A stretch of DNA of 6,944 bases from Bacillota bacterium (lineage in GTDB: Bacteria > Bacillota > Clostridia > Oscillospirales > Oscillospiraceae). The notes beneath the pieces were generated by a model. It was not told the DNA's origin, did not search any database, and worked only from the letters and a program-made list of their open reading frames with translations. Shown here piece by piece: positions 1 to 6,139 of the stretch (within the stretch, counting starts at the first letter, position 1; each line of letters starts with the position of its first letter). The stretch is taken from the NCBI GenBank assembly GCA_029777215.1, contig JAKOSQ010000100.1:1-6944 (forward strand), read 5' to 3'. The position numbers and the translations under genes were made by a program.

Positions 1-1
1 C

Positions 2-1627
2 GTCCCGTTCCAGATGCTCCTGCGCGGCGCGAACGCCGTCGGCTACAAGAACTACCCCGACAACCTCATCCGCGAATTCGTCAAGGAAGCCGCCCAGAGC
101 GGCATCGACGTGTTCCGCATCTTCGACTCCCTCAACTGGATCCCCGGCATGGAGGTCGCGATGGACGAGGTCCTCAAGCAGGGCAAAATCTGCGAGCCGA
201 CCATCTGCTATACCGGCGACATCCTCGACCCGACGCGCGACAAGTACACGCTCGAATATTACGTCAAAACCGCCAAGGAGCTCGAAAAGCGCGGCGCGCA
301 CATGATCGCCATCAAGGACATGTCCGGCCTCCTCAAGCCCTACGCCGCAAAGAAGCTCGTGGCGACCCTCAAAAACGAGGTCGGCGTGCCGATCCATCTG
401 CACACGCACGACATCAGCGGCAACCAGGTCGCGACCATCCTCATGGCATCCGAGGCGGGCGTCGACATCGTCGACACCGCGATCTCCTCGATGTCCTCGC
501 TCACGAGCCAGCCGTCCCTCAACGCCGTCGTCACGGCGCTGCAGGGCAACGAGCGCGACACCGGCCTCAACCCCGACGAGCTCCAGAAGCTCACGGACTA
601 CTGGGCCGACGTCCGCCTGCGCTACGAAAAGTTCGACAAGGGCCTCAAGGCCCCCGCGACCGAGATCTACAAGTACGAAATTCCCGGCGGCCAGTACACG
701 AACCTGCGCCCGCAGGTCGAATCCCTCGGCCTCGGCTCCCGCTTTAAGGAAGTCGAGGAGATGTACGCCACCGTCAACCAGATGCTCGGCGACATCGTCA
801 AGGTCACGCCGTCCTCCAAGATGGTCGGCGACATGGCGATCTTCATGGTCCAGAACGACCTCACGCCGGAGAACATCGTCGAAAAGGGCGCGGCCCTCAC
901 CTTCCCGGACTCCGTCGTCGACTACTTCAAGGGCATGATGGGCCAGCCGGCCTGGGGCTTCCCCGAGGACATCCAGAAAATCGTCCTCAAGGGCGAGAAG
1001 CCGATCACCTGCCGCCCGGGCGAAATCCTCGACCCGATCGACTTCGACGCGGTCTATAAAGAAATGGAGCCGTTTATGAACGGCGAAAATATCAACCGCC
1101 GCGCTATGCTCTCTTATTGCCTGTACCCGAAGGTCTACAAGGAATACCGCCAGCACCGCAAGGAGTACGGCTACCTCATGCGCATGGGCAGCCACGTCTT
1201 CTTCAACGGCATGGAGGTCGGTGAGACCAACAAGATCAACATTGAAGACGGCAAGACCCTTGTCATCAAATATCTGGGTCTCGGTGATCTCAACGAGGAC
1301 GGCACGCGCAACGTGAAGTTCGAGCTCAACGGCATGCGCCGCGAGGTCGCCGTGCAGGATAAAACCGCCATTGCCAGCGTCAAACAGGTCACGCTTGCGG
1401 ACCCGGAGGACAAGAGCCAGGTCGGCGCGTCCATCCCGGGCGCGGTCACGAGAGTGGACGTCAAGCCCGGCGACAAGGTGGTCGAAAACCAGGTCATCGC
1501 GGTCGTCGAGGCGATGAAGATGGAGACCAGCATCGTCGCCCGCATCGACGGCGTTGTGGACGAGATCCTTGTCAAGCCCGGCCAGACGGTCGTCGCCGGC
1601 GAGCTGCTCGCCACCATCAAGGTTTAA
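2..1627 (+). CDS. pyc: Pyruvate carboxylase, C-terminal part (5' end outside window)
   Basis: Pyruvate carboxylase makes oxaloacetate from pyruvate and bicarbonate with ATP, using a covalently bound biotin, in the cytosol. The reading frame is open to the left edge, so the biotin carboxylase domain and the start of the carboxyltransferase domain lie outside; 541 residues are visible. The first visible residues VPFQMLLRGANAVGY are the pyruvate-binding segment. Its Arg and Tyr, seven apart, match the pair known in Rhizobium etli PC. The Lys of IKDMSG (codon 314-316) is the expected carbamylated metal ligand, and the two His of HTHD (401-409) are metal ligands. TSQPS and PGGQYTNLR are typical of single-chain PC rather than of the oxaloacetate decarboxylase alpha subunit, which has RGQNLLGY. 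The biotin carrier domain ends the protein, with EAMKME and the biotinyl Lys at 1517-1519, 35 residues from the C-terminus. All key residues seen are intact. Confidence 0.95.
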   Translation, partial: VPFQMLLRGANAVGYKNYPDNLIREFVKEAAQSGIDVFRIFDSLNWIPGMEVAMDEVLKQGKICEPTICYTGDILDPTRDKYTLEYYVKTAKELEKRGAHMIAIKDMSGLLKPYAAKKLVATLKNEVGVPIHLHTHDISGNQVATILMASEAGVDIVDTAISSMSSLTSQPSLNAVVTALQGNERDTGLNPDELQKLTDYWADVRLRYEKFDKGLKAPATEIYKYEIPGGQYTNLRPQVESLGLGSRFKEVEEMYATVNQMLGDIVKVTPSSKMVGDMAIFMVQNDLTPENIVEKGAALTFPDSVVDYFKGMMGQPAWGFPEDIQKIVLKGEKPITCRPGEILDPIDFDAVYKEMEPFMNGENINRRAMLSYCLYPKVYKEYRQHRKEYGYLMRMGSHVFFNGMEVGETNKINIEDGKTLVIKYLGLGDLNEDGTRNVKFELNGMRREVAVQDKTAIASVKQVTLADPEDKSQVGASIPGAVTRVDVKPGDKVVENQVIAVVEAMKMETSIVARIDGVVDEILVKPGQTVVAGELLATIKV

Positions 1628-1637
1628 AAAAATTACG

Positions 1638-1676
1638 AAAAGACGGACCCGGAACAGCTTTCCGGGTCCGTCTTTT
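1638..1676. terminator. Bidirectional intrinsic terminator between pyc and tetR
   Basis: A perfect inverted repeat lies 10 bases after the pyc stop: 1641-1654 pairs with 1660-1673 (14 bp, GC-rich core), extended by three A-T pairs (1638-1640 with 1674-1676), with loop CAGCT. On the + strand the arm runs into TTTTT. On the - strand it is followed by TTTT and a further T-run at 1624-1632. It can therefore end both pyc and the convergent tetR, whose stop is 16 bases away. Confidence 0.92.
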
Positions 1677-1692
1677 TATGCCGGGGTTCGCC

Positions 1693-2298
1693 TCAGCCCG
1701 CTGCCATGCCGAGCTCGCCCCGCCGGTTTTGCAGGACGTAGTGCTGGGCGTTGCTCAGCAGGTTTGAAACAATGATCGCGATATTTTCCGGCGACTCCTC
1801 GAGGCCGTCGAGCAGCCACTCCTCGATGAGGCCGATGAAGCCCTTGATGAAAAAGCCGCTGACGAGCCGGACGGTGCTCTCACCTGTTGCGAGCGGGCGG
1901 ACGCTGTCCGACAGTGGCTTGTCCAGAATGGCGCTCATGCCGTTGATGAATTCGTGCGAGCCGTTCGGTCCGAGCAGCGCGCGGAAGAGGGCGTTTTCCT
2001 CCTTCACCAGCAGCAGCGTCGACAAAATGGCCTTGTAGGCGGCGTCCCGCGCGTGTGGGTCGATCTCGCCCATGATGAGCGTCAGCTTGTCAAGCAGCAT
2101 GTTTTGAAGCTTTTCGACCATGTCATACACGTCGCGATAGTAAAGATAGAAGGTCCCGCGGCTGACGTCTGCCAGCTCCGCGATCTCCCGGACCGTGATG
2201 TCCTTGACCGGGCTTTCCAGCATCAACGTTATGAGCGCGTCCTTGAGCTTTCCCTTCGTCCGCCTGACGCTTCTGTTCGCATCGCCTGTTGTATTCAT
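1693..2298 (-). CDS. TetR/AcrR-family transcriptional regulator
   Basis: A 201-residue one-component repressor-type regulator. The N-terminal DNA-binding domain contains the helix-turn-helix at about residues 33-54, with DITVREIAELADVSRGTFY followed by LYY, the standard TetR signature. The C-terminal ligand domain carries a pattern at about residues 149-171 (FFIKGFIGLIEEWLLDG, then EESPE) that resembles the TetR_C_8/DhaS-like group. The ligand is unknown. The start is supported by AAAGGTGAAG, a few bases before the ATG, and by the promoter at 2373-2401. It converges on pyc and diverges from a truncated sigG fragment. No efflux pump or enzyme gene lies divergent to it, so its usual target is not visible and autoregulation is the simplest inference. 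The family call is certain; the specific function is not known. Confidence 0.93.
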   Translation of the reverse strand: MNTTGDANRSVRRTKGKLKDALITLMLESPVKDITVREIAELADVSRGTFYLYYRDVYDMVEKLQNMLLDKLTLIMGEIDPHARDAAYKAILSTLLLVKEENALFRALLGPNGSHEFINGMSAILDKPLSDSVRPLATGESTVRLVSGFFIKGFIGLIEEWLLDGLEESPENIAIIVSNLLSNAQHYVLQNRRGELGMAAG

Positions 2299-2372
2299 AT
2301 CTTCACCTTTCCGGCCGGAGCTGCCGGTCTTTCTATGTTTGCGTACACGGGGGCTTGTTTATTTTTTATCAT

Positions 2373-2401
2373 ATTATAGTTCAAGAATAGACGATTGTCA
2401 A
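2373..2401 (-). promoter_or_regulatory. Perfect-consensus sigma-A promoter of tetR
   Basis: Read on the - strand, the -35 box is TTGACA (2396-2401) and the -10 box is TATAAT (2373-2378), with a spacer of exactly 17 bases. Every position matches the housekeeping consensus. Transcription would start near 2366, giving an untranslated leader of about 68 bases before the tetR ATG at 2298. Such a strong promoter is normally kept in check by a repressor, which fits TetR autoregulation (inference). Confidence 0.85.
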
Positions 2402-2405
2402 TTAT
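2376..2405. promoter_or_regulatory. Possible TetR operator over the promoter (imperfect dyad)
   Basis: The 30 bases from 2376 to 2405 form a loose dyad: ATAGTT at the left end mirrors AATTAT at the right end (five of six pairs), while the interior matches poorly. It spans the promoter from the upstream end of the -10 box to just beyond the -35 box, where an autoregulating repressor would bind. A separate perfect 10-bp palindrome, CAAAATTTTG, lies at 2411-2420, upstream of the -35. The region is AT-rich, so either could be chance. Confidence 0.2.
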
Positions 2406-2476
2406 TTAGCCAAAATTTTGTTTCTGTTGCAAAGTGAATATTCCGGCTCTGTTTTCAACCGGGGACGTTCGTTCCG

Positions 2477-2968
2477 ATGATAGCGGGAGAGATACGGCGC
2501 TATTTGCGCGACAACAGCGCGGTGCGCGTGTCCCGGAGCATGCGTGACACGGCCTACCGGGTTCTGCAGGTCAAGGAGAAGCTGACGGCGGAGCAGCAGC
2601 GCGAGCCGGACATCACGAAGATTGCGAAGGCGCTGGGCCTGCCGACGCAGGAGGTCTATTTTGCGCTCGACGCGATCTCAGAGCCGGTTTCGATTTACGA
2701 GCCAGTGTTTTCGGACGGCGGGGAGAGCATCTGCGTCATGGACCAGATCGGCGACGAGCGCAACACGGACGACGCCTGGATCGAGCGGCTGAGTCTTTCG
2801 GAGGCGATGCGCTCGCTTGACGAGCGCGAAAAGCGCATCCTCGCGCTGCGCTTTTACGACGGCCGGACTCAAATGGAGGTCGCCGCCGAGGTCGGCATTA
2901 GTCAGGCGCAGGTCTCCCGTCTCGAGAAAAACGCGATCGAGCAGATCAAGAAGGGGATAAAAGACTAA
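2477..2968 (+). CDS. sigG: Sporulation sigma factor G fragment, N-terminally truncated
   Basis: The 163 residues match the last two thirds of sigma-G, the late forespore sigma factor, which is about 257-260 residues in Bacillus and Clostridia. GEIRRYLRDN (end of region 2.4) is at residues 4-13. VRVSRSMRD and the region 3 helices follow (about 16-75). The sigma-G hallmark YEPVFSDGG then VMDQIGDERNTD is at 74-98, and region 4 is at about 105-160 with the helix-turn-helix TQMEVAAEVGISQAQVSRLE. Regions 2.1-2.3, needed for core binding and promoter melting, are absent. Upstream the same frame stays open only from 2438 (stop TGA at 2435-2437). It reads V-P just before the Met, as in full sigma-G (YAVPM), but nothing before that aligns. 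The only start is ATG 2477, with a poorly spaced GGGGA 11 bases upstream, and no promoter is evident. There are no internal stops or frameshifts. Probably a gene remnant or one half of a split gene; independent function is unlikely. Confidence 0.85.
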   Translation: MIAGEIRRYLRDNSAVRVSRSMRDTAYRVLQVKEKLTAEQQREPDITKIAKALGLPTQEVYFALDAISEPVSIYEPVFSDGGESICVMDQIGDERNTDDAWIERLSLSEAMRSLDEREKRILALRFYDGRTQMEVAAEVGISQAQVSRLEKNAIEQIKKGIKD

Positions 2969-2998
2969 ATCACGGCCGCCAATGGCGGCCGTGATTTA
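2966..2998. terminator. 15-bp hairpin overlapping the sigG stop codon
   Basis: A perfect 15-bp inverted repeat starts at the sigG stop codon: 2966-2980 pairs with 2984-2998, loop AAT, core CACGGCCGCC. On the + strand only the UUU inside the arm is available and no T-run follows (AAAAGG). On the - strand TTTTA follows after three bases. It is likely a terminator or 3'-end stabiliser, possibly serving the sigG fragment and transcripts coming from the DUF951 side. Confidence 0.6.
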
Positions 2999-3157
2999 AA
3001 AGGTTCTCGGACTGCGGGCGACATCGCCGAAAAACTTTATTGTTTCGTTTCCCGCAAGCGAAGGATACGCAGCTTGCGACGGCGCCTCGTTGCGTCCGGC
3101 GCAAAACCGATTGCTCGGCAATAGGACGATTGGACGAAAGACGGGGAACGGGAGAAC
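2969..3157. other. Non-coding gap between convergent genes, rich in small inverted repeats
   Basis: This 189-bp stretch lies between the ends of the sigG fragment (+) and the DUF951 gene (-). No convincing gene is seen in any frame. Beyond the 15-bp hairpin it holds several short inverted repeats: GGCGA/TCGCC (3017-3028), CGCAAGC/GCTTGCG (3053-3059 with 3072-3078), GCGCC/GGCGC (3082-3086 with 3098-3102), and ATTGC/GCAAT (3110-3114 with 3118-3122, extended by CC/GG). No clear promoter or RNA family is recognised. Confidence 0.4.
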
Positions 3158-3170
3158 TCAGCTTTCGTCC
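3132..3170. repeat. 9-bp inverted repeat across the end of the DUF951 gene
   Basis: GGACGAAAG (3132-3140) is the exact reverse complement of CTTTCGTCC (3162-3170), separated by 21 bases that include the DUF951 stop codon. It could fold in the 3' end of the rarA-DUF951 transcript. No T-run follows, so it is not a standard terminator. Confidence 0.4.
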
Positions 3171-3352
3171 TTGTGTTCTATTGACCGGATATTCCGCTCA
3201 AACTTGCTGCGGGGGCCCATGACCTCGTGGCCGCAGCCGAGGCAGCGGAGCTTGAGATCCATGCCCGTGCGCAGGACCAGCCAGCGCTTGTCCCCGCAGG
3301 GGTGTTCTTTTTTCATCGTCAGAATGTCTCCGACGCGAATGTCCATCGGCAT
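3158..3352 (-). CDS. DUF951 family protein (YyzM-like)
   Basis: A 64-residue cytosolic protein of unknown role, widespread in Firmicutes and related to Bacillus subtilis YyzM. Family marks are the start MDIRVGDIL, then MKKEHPCG, and the core LRCLGCGHEVMGPRSKFER. Cys19, Cys37, Cys40 and His42 could bind a metal, but this is inference. The frame stays open further upstream to 3409, but that extension lies inside the end of rarA and does not match the family. The chosen ATG at 3352 has AGGAGG eight bases upstream; a second ATG two codons later (3346) is spaced less well. The gene follows rarA by 13 bases, and its ribosome binding site overlaps the rarA TGA, so the two are probably co-transcribed and translationally coupled. 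Confidence 0.92.
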   Translation of the reverse strand: MPMDIRVGDILTMKKEHPCGDKRWLVLRTGMDLKLRCLGCGHEVMGPRSKFERNIRSIEHKDES

Positions 3353-3360
3353 GGCCTTGC

Positions 3361-3368
3361 CCTCCTCA
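3361..3368 (-). promoter_or_regulatory. Ribosome binding site of DUF951 fused to the rarA stop
   Basis: On the - strand TGAGGAGG combines the rarA stop codon TGA (3366-3368) with a perfect AGGAGG Shine-Dalgarno (3361-3366), sharing one A. Ribosomes ending rarA finish on top of the DUF951 start signal, which favours coupled translation and fixes the DUF951 start at 3352. Confidence 0.8.
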
Positions 3369-4625
3369 CTTTTTGATCTGCTCCCAGTAGGCCCTCGCGG
3401 CCTGCTCAATCTTGCTCTCGCCGTACTCGTAATACATCGCGCCGACGAGGTCGTCCGGCAGGTATTGCTGCGCGACCCAGTGGCCGGGGTAGTTGTGGGG
3501 GTATTTGTAGTTTTGCTCGCGCATCATTTCCGTCGAGTCAGCGTGGACGTTTTGCAGCTCACGCGGGAAGCCCTTGCCCTTGCCGGCGCGGACGTCCGCG
3601 ATCGCGGCGTCGATGGCGAGCACCCCGCTGTTCGATTTCGGCGCGGTGGCGAGGAAGATGCAGGCCTCCGCCAGCGGCAGCCGCGCCTCCGGCAGACCGA
3701 GCTGCAGGGCCGAGTCGACGCAGGCCTTGACGATTGACACCGCCTGCGGGTAGGCAAGGCCGATGTCCTCGCTCGCCGAGCACAGGATGCGGCGGCAGGC
3801 CCCCGTGAGATCGCCCGCCTCCAGCAGCCGCGCGAGGTAGTGCAGCGCCGCGTCCGGGTCGCTGCCGCGCAGGGATTTCATCAGCGCCGAGAGACAGTCA
3901 AAGTGCTCGTCACCCTCGCGGTCGTAGCGCATGGCGCTCTTTTGCGAGACCTGCCGCGCGTCCGCGAGCGTGAGTGCGATTGCGCTTGACGCACCTTTCG
4001 TCGCGGTATAGAGCAGCTCGACGGCGTTGATCGCCTTGCGGACGTCGCCGCCGCAGGACTGCGCGATGTGCGCCGTTACGCCCGGCTCCGCCGTGATCGA
4101 AACGTGATCGCGGCTTTCGAGGAATGTGATCGCGCGCACGACGGCGCGCTCGGCGTCGTCGGCCGAGACTTGCTTGAACTCGAAGATGGTGGAGCGGGAC
4201 AAGATCGCGTTGAAGACGTAGAAGTACGGGTTTTCGGTCGTGGCGGCAATGAGGGTGATTTTGCCGTTTTCGATGAACTCCAAAAGGGATTGCTGCTGCT
4301 TTTTGTTGAAGTACTGGATTTCGTCGAGGTAGAGCAGCACGCCCTCCGGGGCCATGAAGGTGCCGAGCTCGTCGATGATCGCCCGAATGTCCGCGATGCC
4401 GGCGGTGGTGGCGTTGAGTCGGCGCAAAGGCCGGTTCGTCTCGGCGGCGATGATGTTCGCGACCGTCGTTTTGCCGGTTCCGGACGGGCCGTAGAAGATC
4501 ATGTTGGGAATCTGTTTGGATTCGACGATGCGGCGGAGCATGGAGCCCTGCCCCAAAATCTCCTGCTGGCCGACGACCTCGTCGAGCGTCTGCGGACGCA
4601 GCTCGTCCGCGAGAGGTCTGTACAT
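3366..4625 (-). CDS. rarA: Replication-associated recombination protein RarA (MgsA), AAA+ ATPase
   Basis: RarA is a clamp-loader-like ATPase that acts at stalled replication forks and on single-stranded DNA ends, helping repair and recombination. The 419 residues show the family start RPQTLDEVVGQ (10-20), Walker A GPSGTGKT (46-53), the NATTAGIADIR segment (71-81), Walker B LLYLDEIQ with Asp101 and Glu102, sensor 1 AATTENPYF (128-136), and the arginine finger in LSRS (Arg144). The MgsA C-terminal domain follows, with ending motifs PRELQN, YKYPHNYPGHWVAQQYLP and YYEYGESK. Length is close to the family norm (about 420-450). The ATG has a strong AAAGGAGG five bases upstream. It lies between glyA and the DUF951 gene on the same strand. 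A terminator stands 91 bases or less upstream and no obvious promoter is seen, so expression by read-through from glyA is possible. Confidence 0.96.
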   Translation of the reverse strand: MYRPLADELRPQTLDEVVGQQEILGQGSMLRRIVESKQIPNMIFYGPSGTGKTTVANIIAAETNRPLRRLNATTAGIADIRAIIDELGTFMAPEGVLLYLDEIQYFNKKQQQSLLEFIENGKITLIAATTENPYFYVFNAILSRSTIFEFKQVSADDAERAVVRAITFLESRDHVSITAEPGVTAHIAQSCGGDVRKAINAVELLYTATKGASSAIALTLADARQVSQKSAMRYDREGDEHFDCLSALMKSLRGSDPDAALHYLARLLEAGDLTGACRRILCSASEDIGLAYPQAVSIVKACVDSALQLGLPEARLPLAEACIFLATAPKSNSGVLAIDAAIADVRAGKGKGFPRELQNVHADSTEMMREQNYKYPHNYPGHWVAQQYLPDDLVGAMYYEYGESKIEQAARAYWEQIKK

Positions 4626-4646
4626 GGCTGCCTCCTTTCGATTACA

Positions 4647-4672
4647 AAAGCCGCCGGGTGACCGGCGGCTTT
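4647..4672 (-). terminator. Terminator after glyA, just ahead of rarA
   Basis: An 11-bp perfect stem (4647-4657 with 4662-4672, arm AAAGCCGCCGG) with a four-base loop. Read leftward after glyA, the arm ends in CTTTT followed by GTAAT, a short but plausible U-tract. It sits 45 bases after the glyA stop and ends only about 10 bases before the rarA Shine-Dalgarno. It may terminate glyA fully or act as a leaky valve that lowers rarA expression. Confidence 0.8.
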
Positions 4673-4716
4673 CTGGTTTGCTGATTTATGCAGCCGGTAT
4701 TTGGTTCGGGTATGCG

Positions 4717-5964
4717 TTATTCGTAGAGCGGGTGCGCCTTGCACAGCGCCGCGACGCGCGCGTCGATGTTCTGCTTCTGCGCGTCGAAATCGCGGACGGC
4801 GAGCGCGATGAGGTCGGCAACCTCGACCATGTCCGCTTCGGTGAAGCCGCGGGTCGTGACCGCCGCCGTGCCGAGACGAACGCCGCTCGTCTCCTTCGCG
4901 GAGAGCGGGTCGTTAGGGATTTTGTTTTTGTTCACTGTGATGTGGACCTCATCGAGCCGCGTCTCGAGCTCGCGGCCCGAGATGCCGGTGCCGCGCAGAT
5001 CGAGCAGGCACAGGTGGTTGTCCGTGCCGCCGGAGACGAGGTTCAGGCCGTTTTTCAGCAGCTCGTCTGCCATGACCGCGCAGTTTTTGACGAGCTTCGT
5101 CTGGTATTCCTTGAAGGAGGGCTGCAGCGCCTCGCCGAAGGCAACGGCCTTGCCGGCGATGACGTGCTCGAGCGGGCCGCCCTGGCTGCCCGGGAAGATG
5201 GCGGAGTTGATTTTCTTGGCGAGGGCTTCGTCGTTCGTGAGGATGACGCCGCCGCGCGGACCGCGCAGCGTCTTGTGCGTCGTCGTCGTGACGACGTCCG
5301 CGTAGCCGACGGGGGAGGGGTGGAGGCCGGCGGCGACGAGGCCTGCGATGTGGGCCATGTCGACCATGAGGTAGGCGCCGCACTTGTGCGCGATGTCCGC
5401 GAAGCGGGCAAAGTCGATGGTGCGCGGATAGGCGGAGGCGCCGGCGATGATCATTTTCGGCTTTGTTTCCATCGCCAGACGCTCGACCGCGTCGTAGTCG
5501 ATGTAGCCGTTGTCGTCCACGCCGTAGGGGACGATGTTGTACTGCTTGCCGGAGAAGTTGGCCTTGCAGCCGTGGGTGAGGTGACCGCCGGCGTCGAGGT
5601 CCATGCCCATGACGGTGTCGCCGGGGGTGCACAGCGCGAGGTAGACCGCGTAGTTCGCCTGCGCGCCGGAGTGCGGCTGAACGTTGGCGTACTGCGCGCC
5701 GAAGAGCTTTTTCACGCGCTCAATGGCGATGTTTTCGACGACGTCGACATACTGGCAGCCGCCGTAGTAGCGCTTGCCGGGGTAGCCCTCGGCGTACTTG
5801 TTTGTCAGGACACTGCCGACCGCAGCGAGTACTGCTTCGCTCACAATGTTTTCCGATGCGATGAGTTCAATGTTGCCGCGCTGACGTCCGAGCTCGAGAG
5901 CCATCGCGTCCGCGACTTCCTTATCCTGCTTTGCGATCAGTTGAAGCCCCTGTTCCACCATCAT
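4717..5964 (-). CDS. glyA: Serine hydroxymethyltransferase
   Basis: GlyA is the cytosolic PLP enzyme that converts serine and tetrahydrofolate to glycine and 5,10-methylenetetrahydrofolate, the main source of one-carbon units. The 415 residues match the usual bacterial length (about 410-420). Visible marks are [11 protein letters not shown] (32-42), [15 protein letters not shown] (55-69), QPHSGAQAN (96-104), the cofactor-contacting [12 protein letters not shown] (200-211), and the PLP Schiff-base Lys231 in [19 protein letters not shown] and [13 protein letters not shown] follow towards the C-terminus. The start is one of two adjacent ATGs (5964 or 5961), with GGAGGG five to eight bases upstream. 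A clear sigma-A promoter drives it (6029-6057). It diverges from nth and is followed by a terminator, then rarA. No missing residue or truncation is seen. Confidence 0.98.
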   Translation of the reverse strand: MMVEQGLQLIAKQDKEVADAMALELGRQRGNIELIASENIVSEAVLAAVGSVLTNKYAEGYPGKRYYGGCQYVDVVENIAIERVKKLFGAQYANVQPHSGAQANYAVYLALCTPGDTVMGMDLDAGGHLTHGCKANFSGKQYNIVPYGVDDNGYIDYDAVERLAMETKPKMIIAGASAYPRTIDFARFADIAHKCGAYLMVDMAHIAGLVAAGLHPSPVGYADVVTTTTHKTLRGPRGGVILTNDEALAKKINSAIFPGSQGGPLEHVIAGKAVAFGEALQPSFKEYQTKLVKNCAVMADELLKNGLNLVSGGTDNHLCLLDLRGTGISGRELETRLDEVHITVNKNKIPNDPLSAKETSGVRLGTAAVTTRGFTEADMVEVADLIALAVRDFDAQKQNIDARVAALCKAHPLYE

Positions 5965-6028
5965 GTGTGCGCCCTCCGTTATATTTCTTTTTCTGCTGTT
6001 TTCACAAAATTTAACGCTTTATATTGTT

Positions 6029-6057
6029 ATTATATCTGAAAGCCCCGGCGCTGACAA
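6029..6057 (-). promoter_or_regulatory. Sigma-A promoter of glyA
   Basis: On the - strand the -35 is TTGTCA (6052-6057), the spacer is 17 bases, and the -10 is a perfect TATAAT (6029-6034). Transcription would start near 6022, leaving a leader of about 58 bases, A/T-rich and with no riboswitch-like fold that I can see. A short CAACTGTTG palindrome (6055-6063) overlaps the upstream edge of the -35. Confidence 0.8.
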
Positions 6058-6078
6058 CTGTTGAAATGTGAAAATTCT

Positions 6079-6106
6079 TTGCTTTTATCGGGCGCGATGT
6101 TATACT
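6079..6106 (+). promoter_or_regulatory. Extended -10 promoter of nth
   Basis: TGTTATACT (6098-6106) is an extended -10 element (TG, one base, then TATACT). A weak -35, TTGCTT (6079-6084), lies 16 bases upstream. It is placed back to back with the glyA promoter and starts transcription about 25-30 bases before the nth ATG. Confidence 0.6.
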
Positions 6107-6118
6107 ATTGAACAGTAT
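6102..6118. promoter_or_regulatory. 17-bp quasi-palindrome over the nth -10 region (possible operator)
   Basis: ATACTATTGAACAGTAT is symmetric at seven of eight pairs around a central G. It covers most of the -10 box and the expected start point of nth, a typical repressor position. It does not match the Firmicutes LexA box (CGAACN4GTTCG). Which protein would bind is unknown. Confidence 0.3.
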
Positions 6119-6139
6119 CGGCGCAAAGGAGACGGGAGA

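Noticed and set aside
2..1627. Oxaloacetate decarboxylase alpha subunit or archaeal-type PycB instead of pyruvate carboxylase
   Set aside because: RGANAVGY, IFDSLNW and TSQPS are the single-chain pyruvate carboxylase versions of these motifs, and no sodium-pump decarboxylase beta or gamma subunit gene is nearby. The missing N-terminal half would settle it fully.
2435..2476. A sigma-F or sigma-G promoter before the sigG fragment (TGAATA at 2435-2440)
   Set aside because: TGAATA matches the -35 of forespore promoters, but no CATACTA-like or GGnnAnAnTR -10 lies at the right distance.
3040..3222. A small + strand gene in the gap before the DUF951 gene
   Set aside because: No ribosome binding site, no recognisable motif, and an amino-acid make-up typical of non-coding GC-rich DNA. 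It also runs into the DUF951 gene on the other strand.
3353..3409. A longer DUF951 protein starting at 3409
   Set aside because: The extra 19 residues overlap the end of rarA, do not match the family, and lack the well-placed AGGAGG that serves the ATG at 3352.
5965..6028. A riboswitch in the glyA leader
   Set aside because: The leader is only about 58 bases, A/T-rich and without paired helices such as those of glycine or THF riboswitches.
4501..6039. A very long open frame on the + strand opposite glyA and the start of rarA
   Set aside because: It lies antisense to two clear genes, and its translation is rich in Val, Arg, Ala and Asp with no recognisable domain. It is a by-product of GC-rich codon use on the other strand.
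6068..6139. An earlier start for nth at 6068
   Set aside because: The promoter -10 at 6101-6106 lies downstream of that ATG, the added residues are not family-like, and the best ribosome binding site serves the ATG at 6140.
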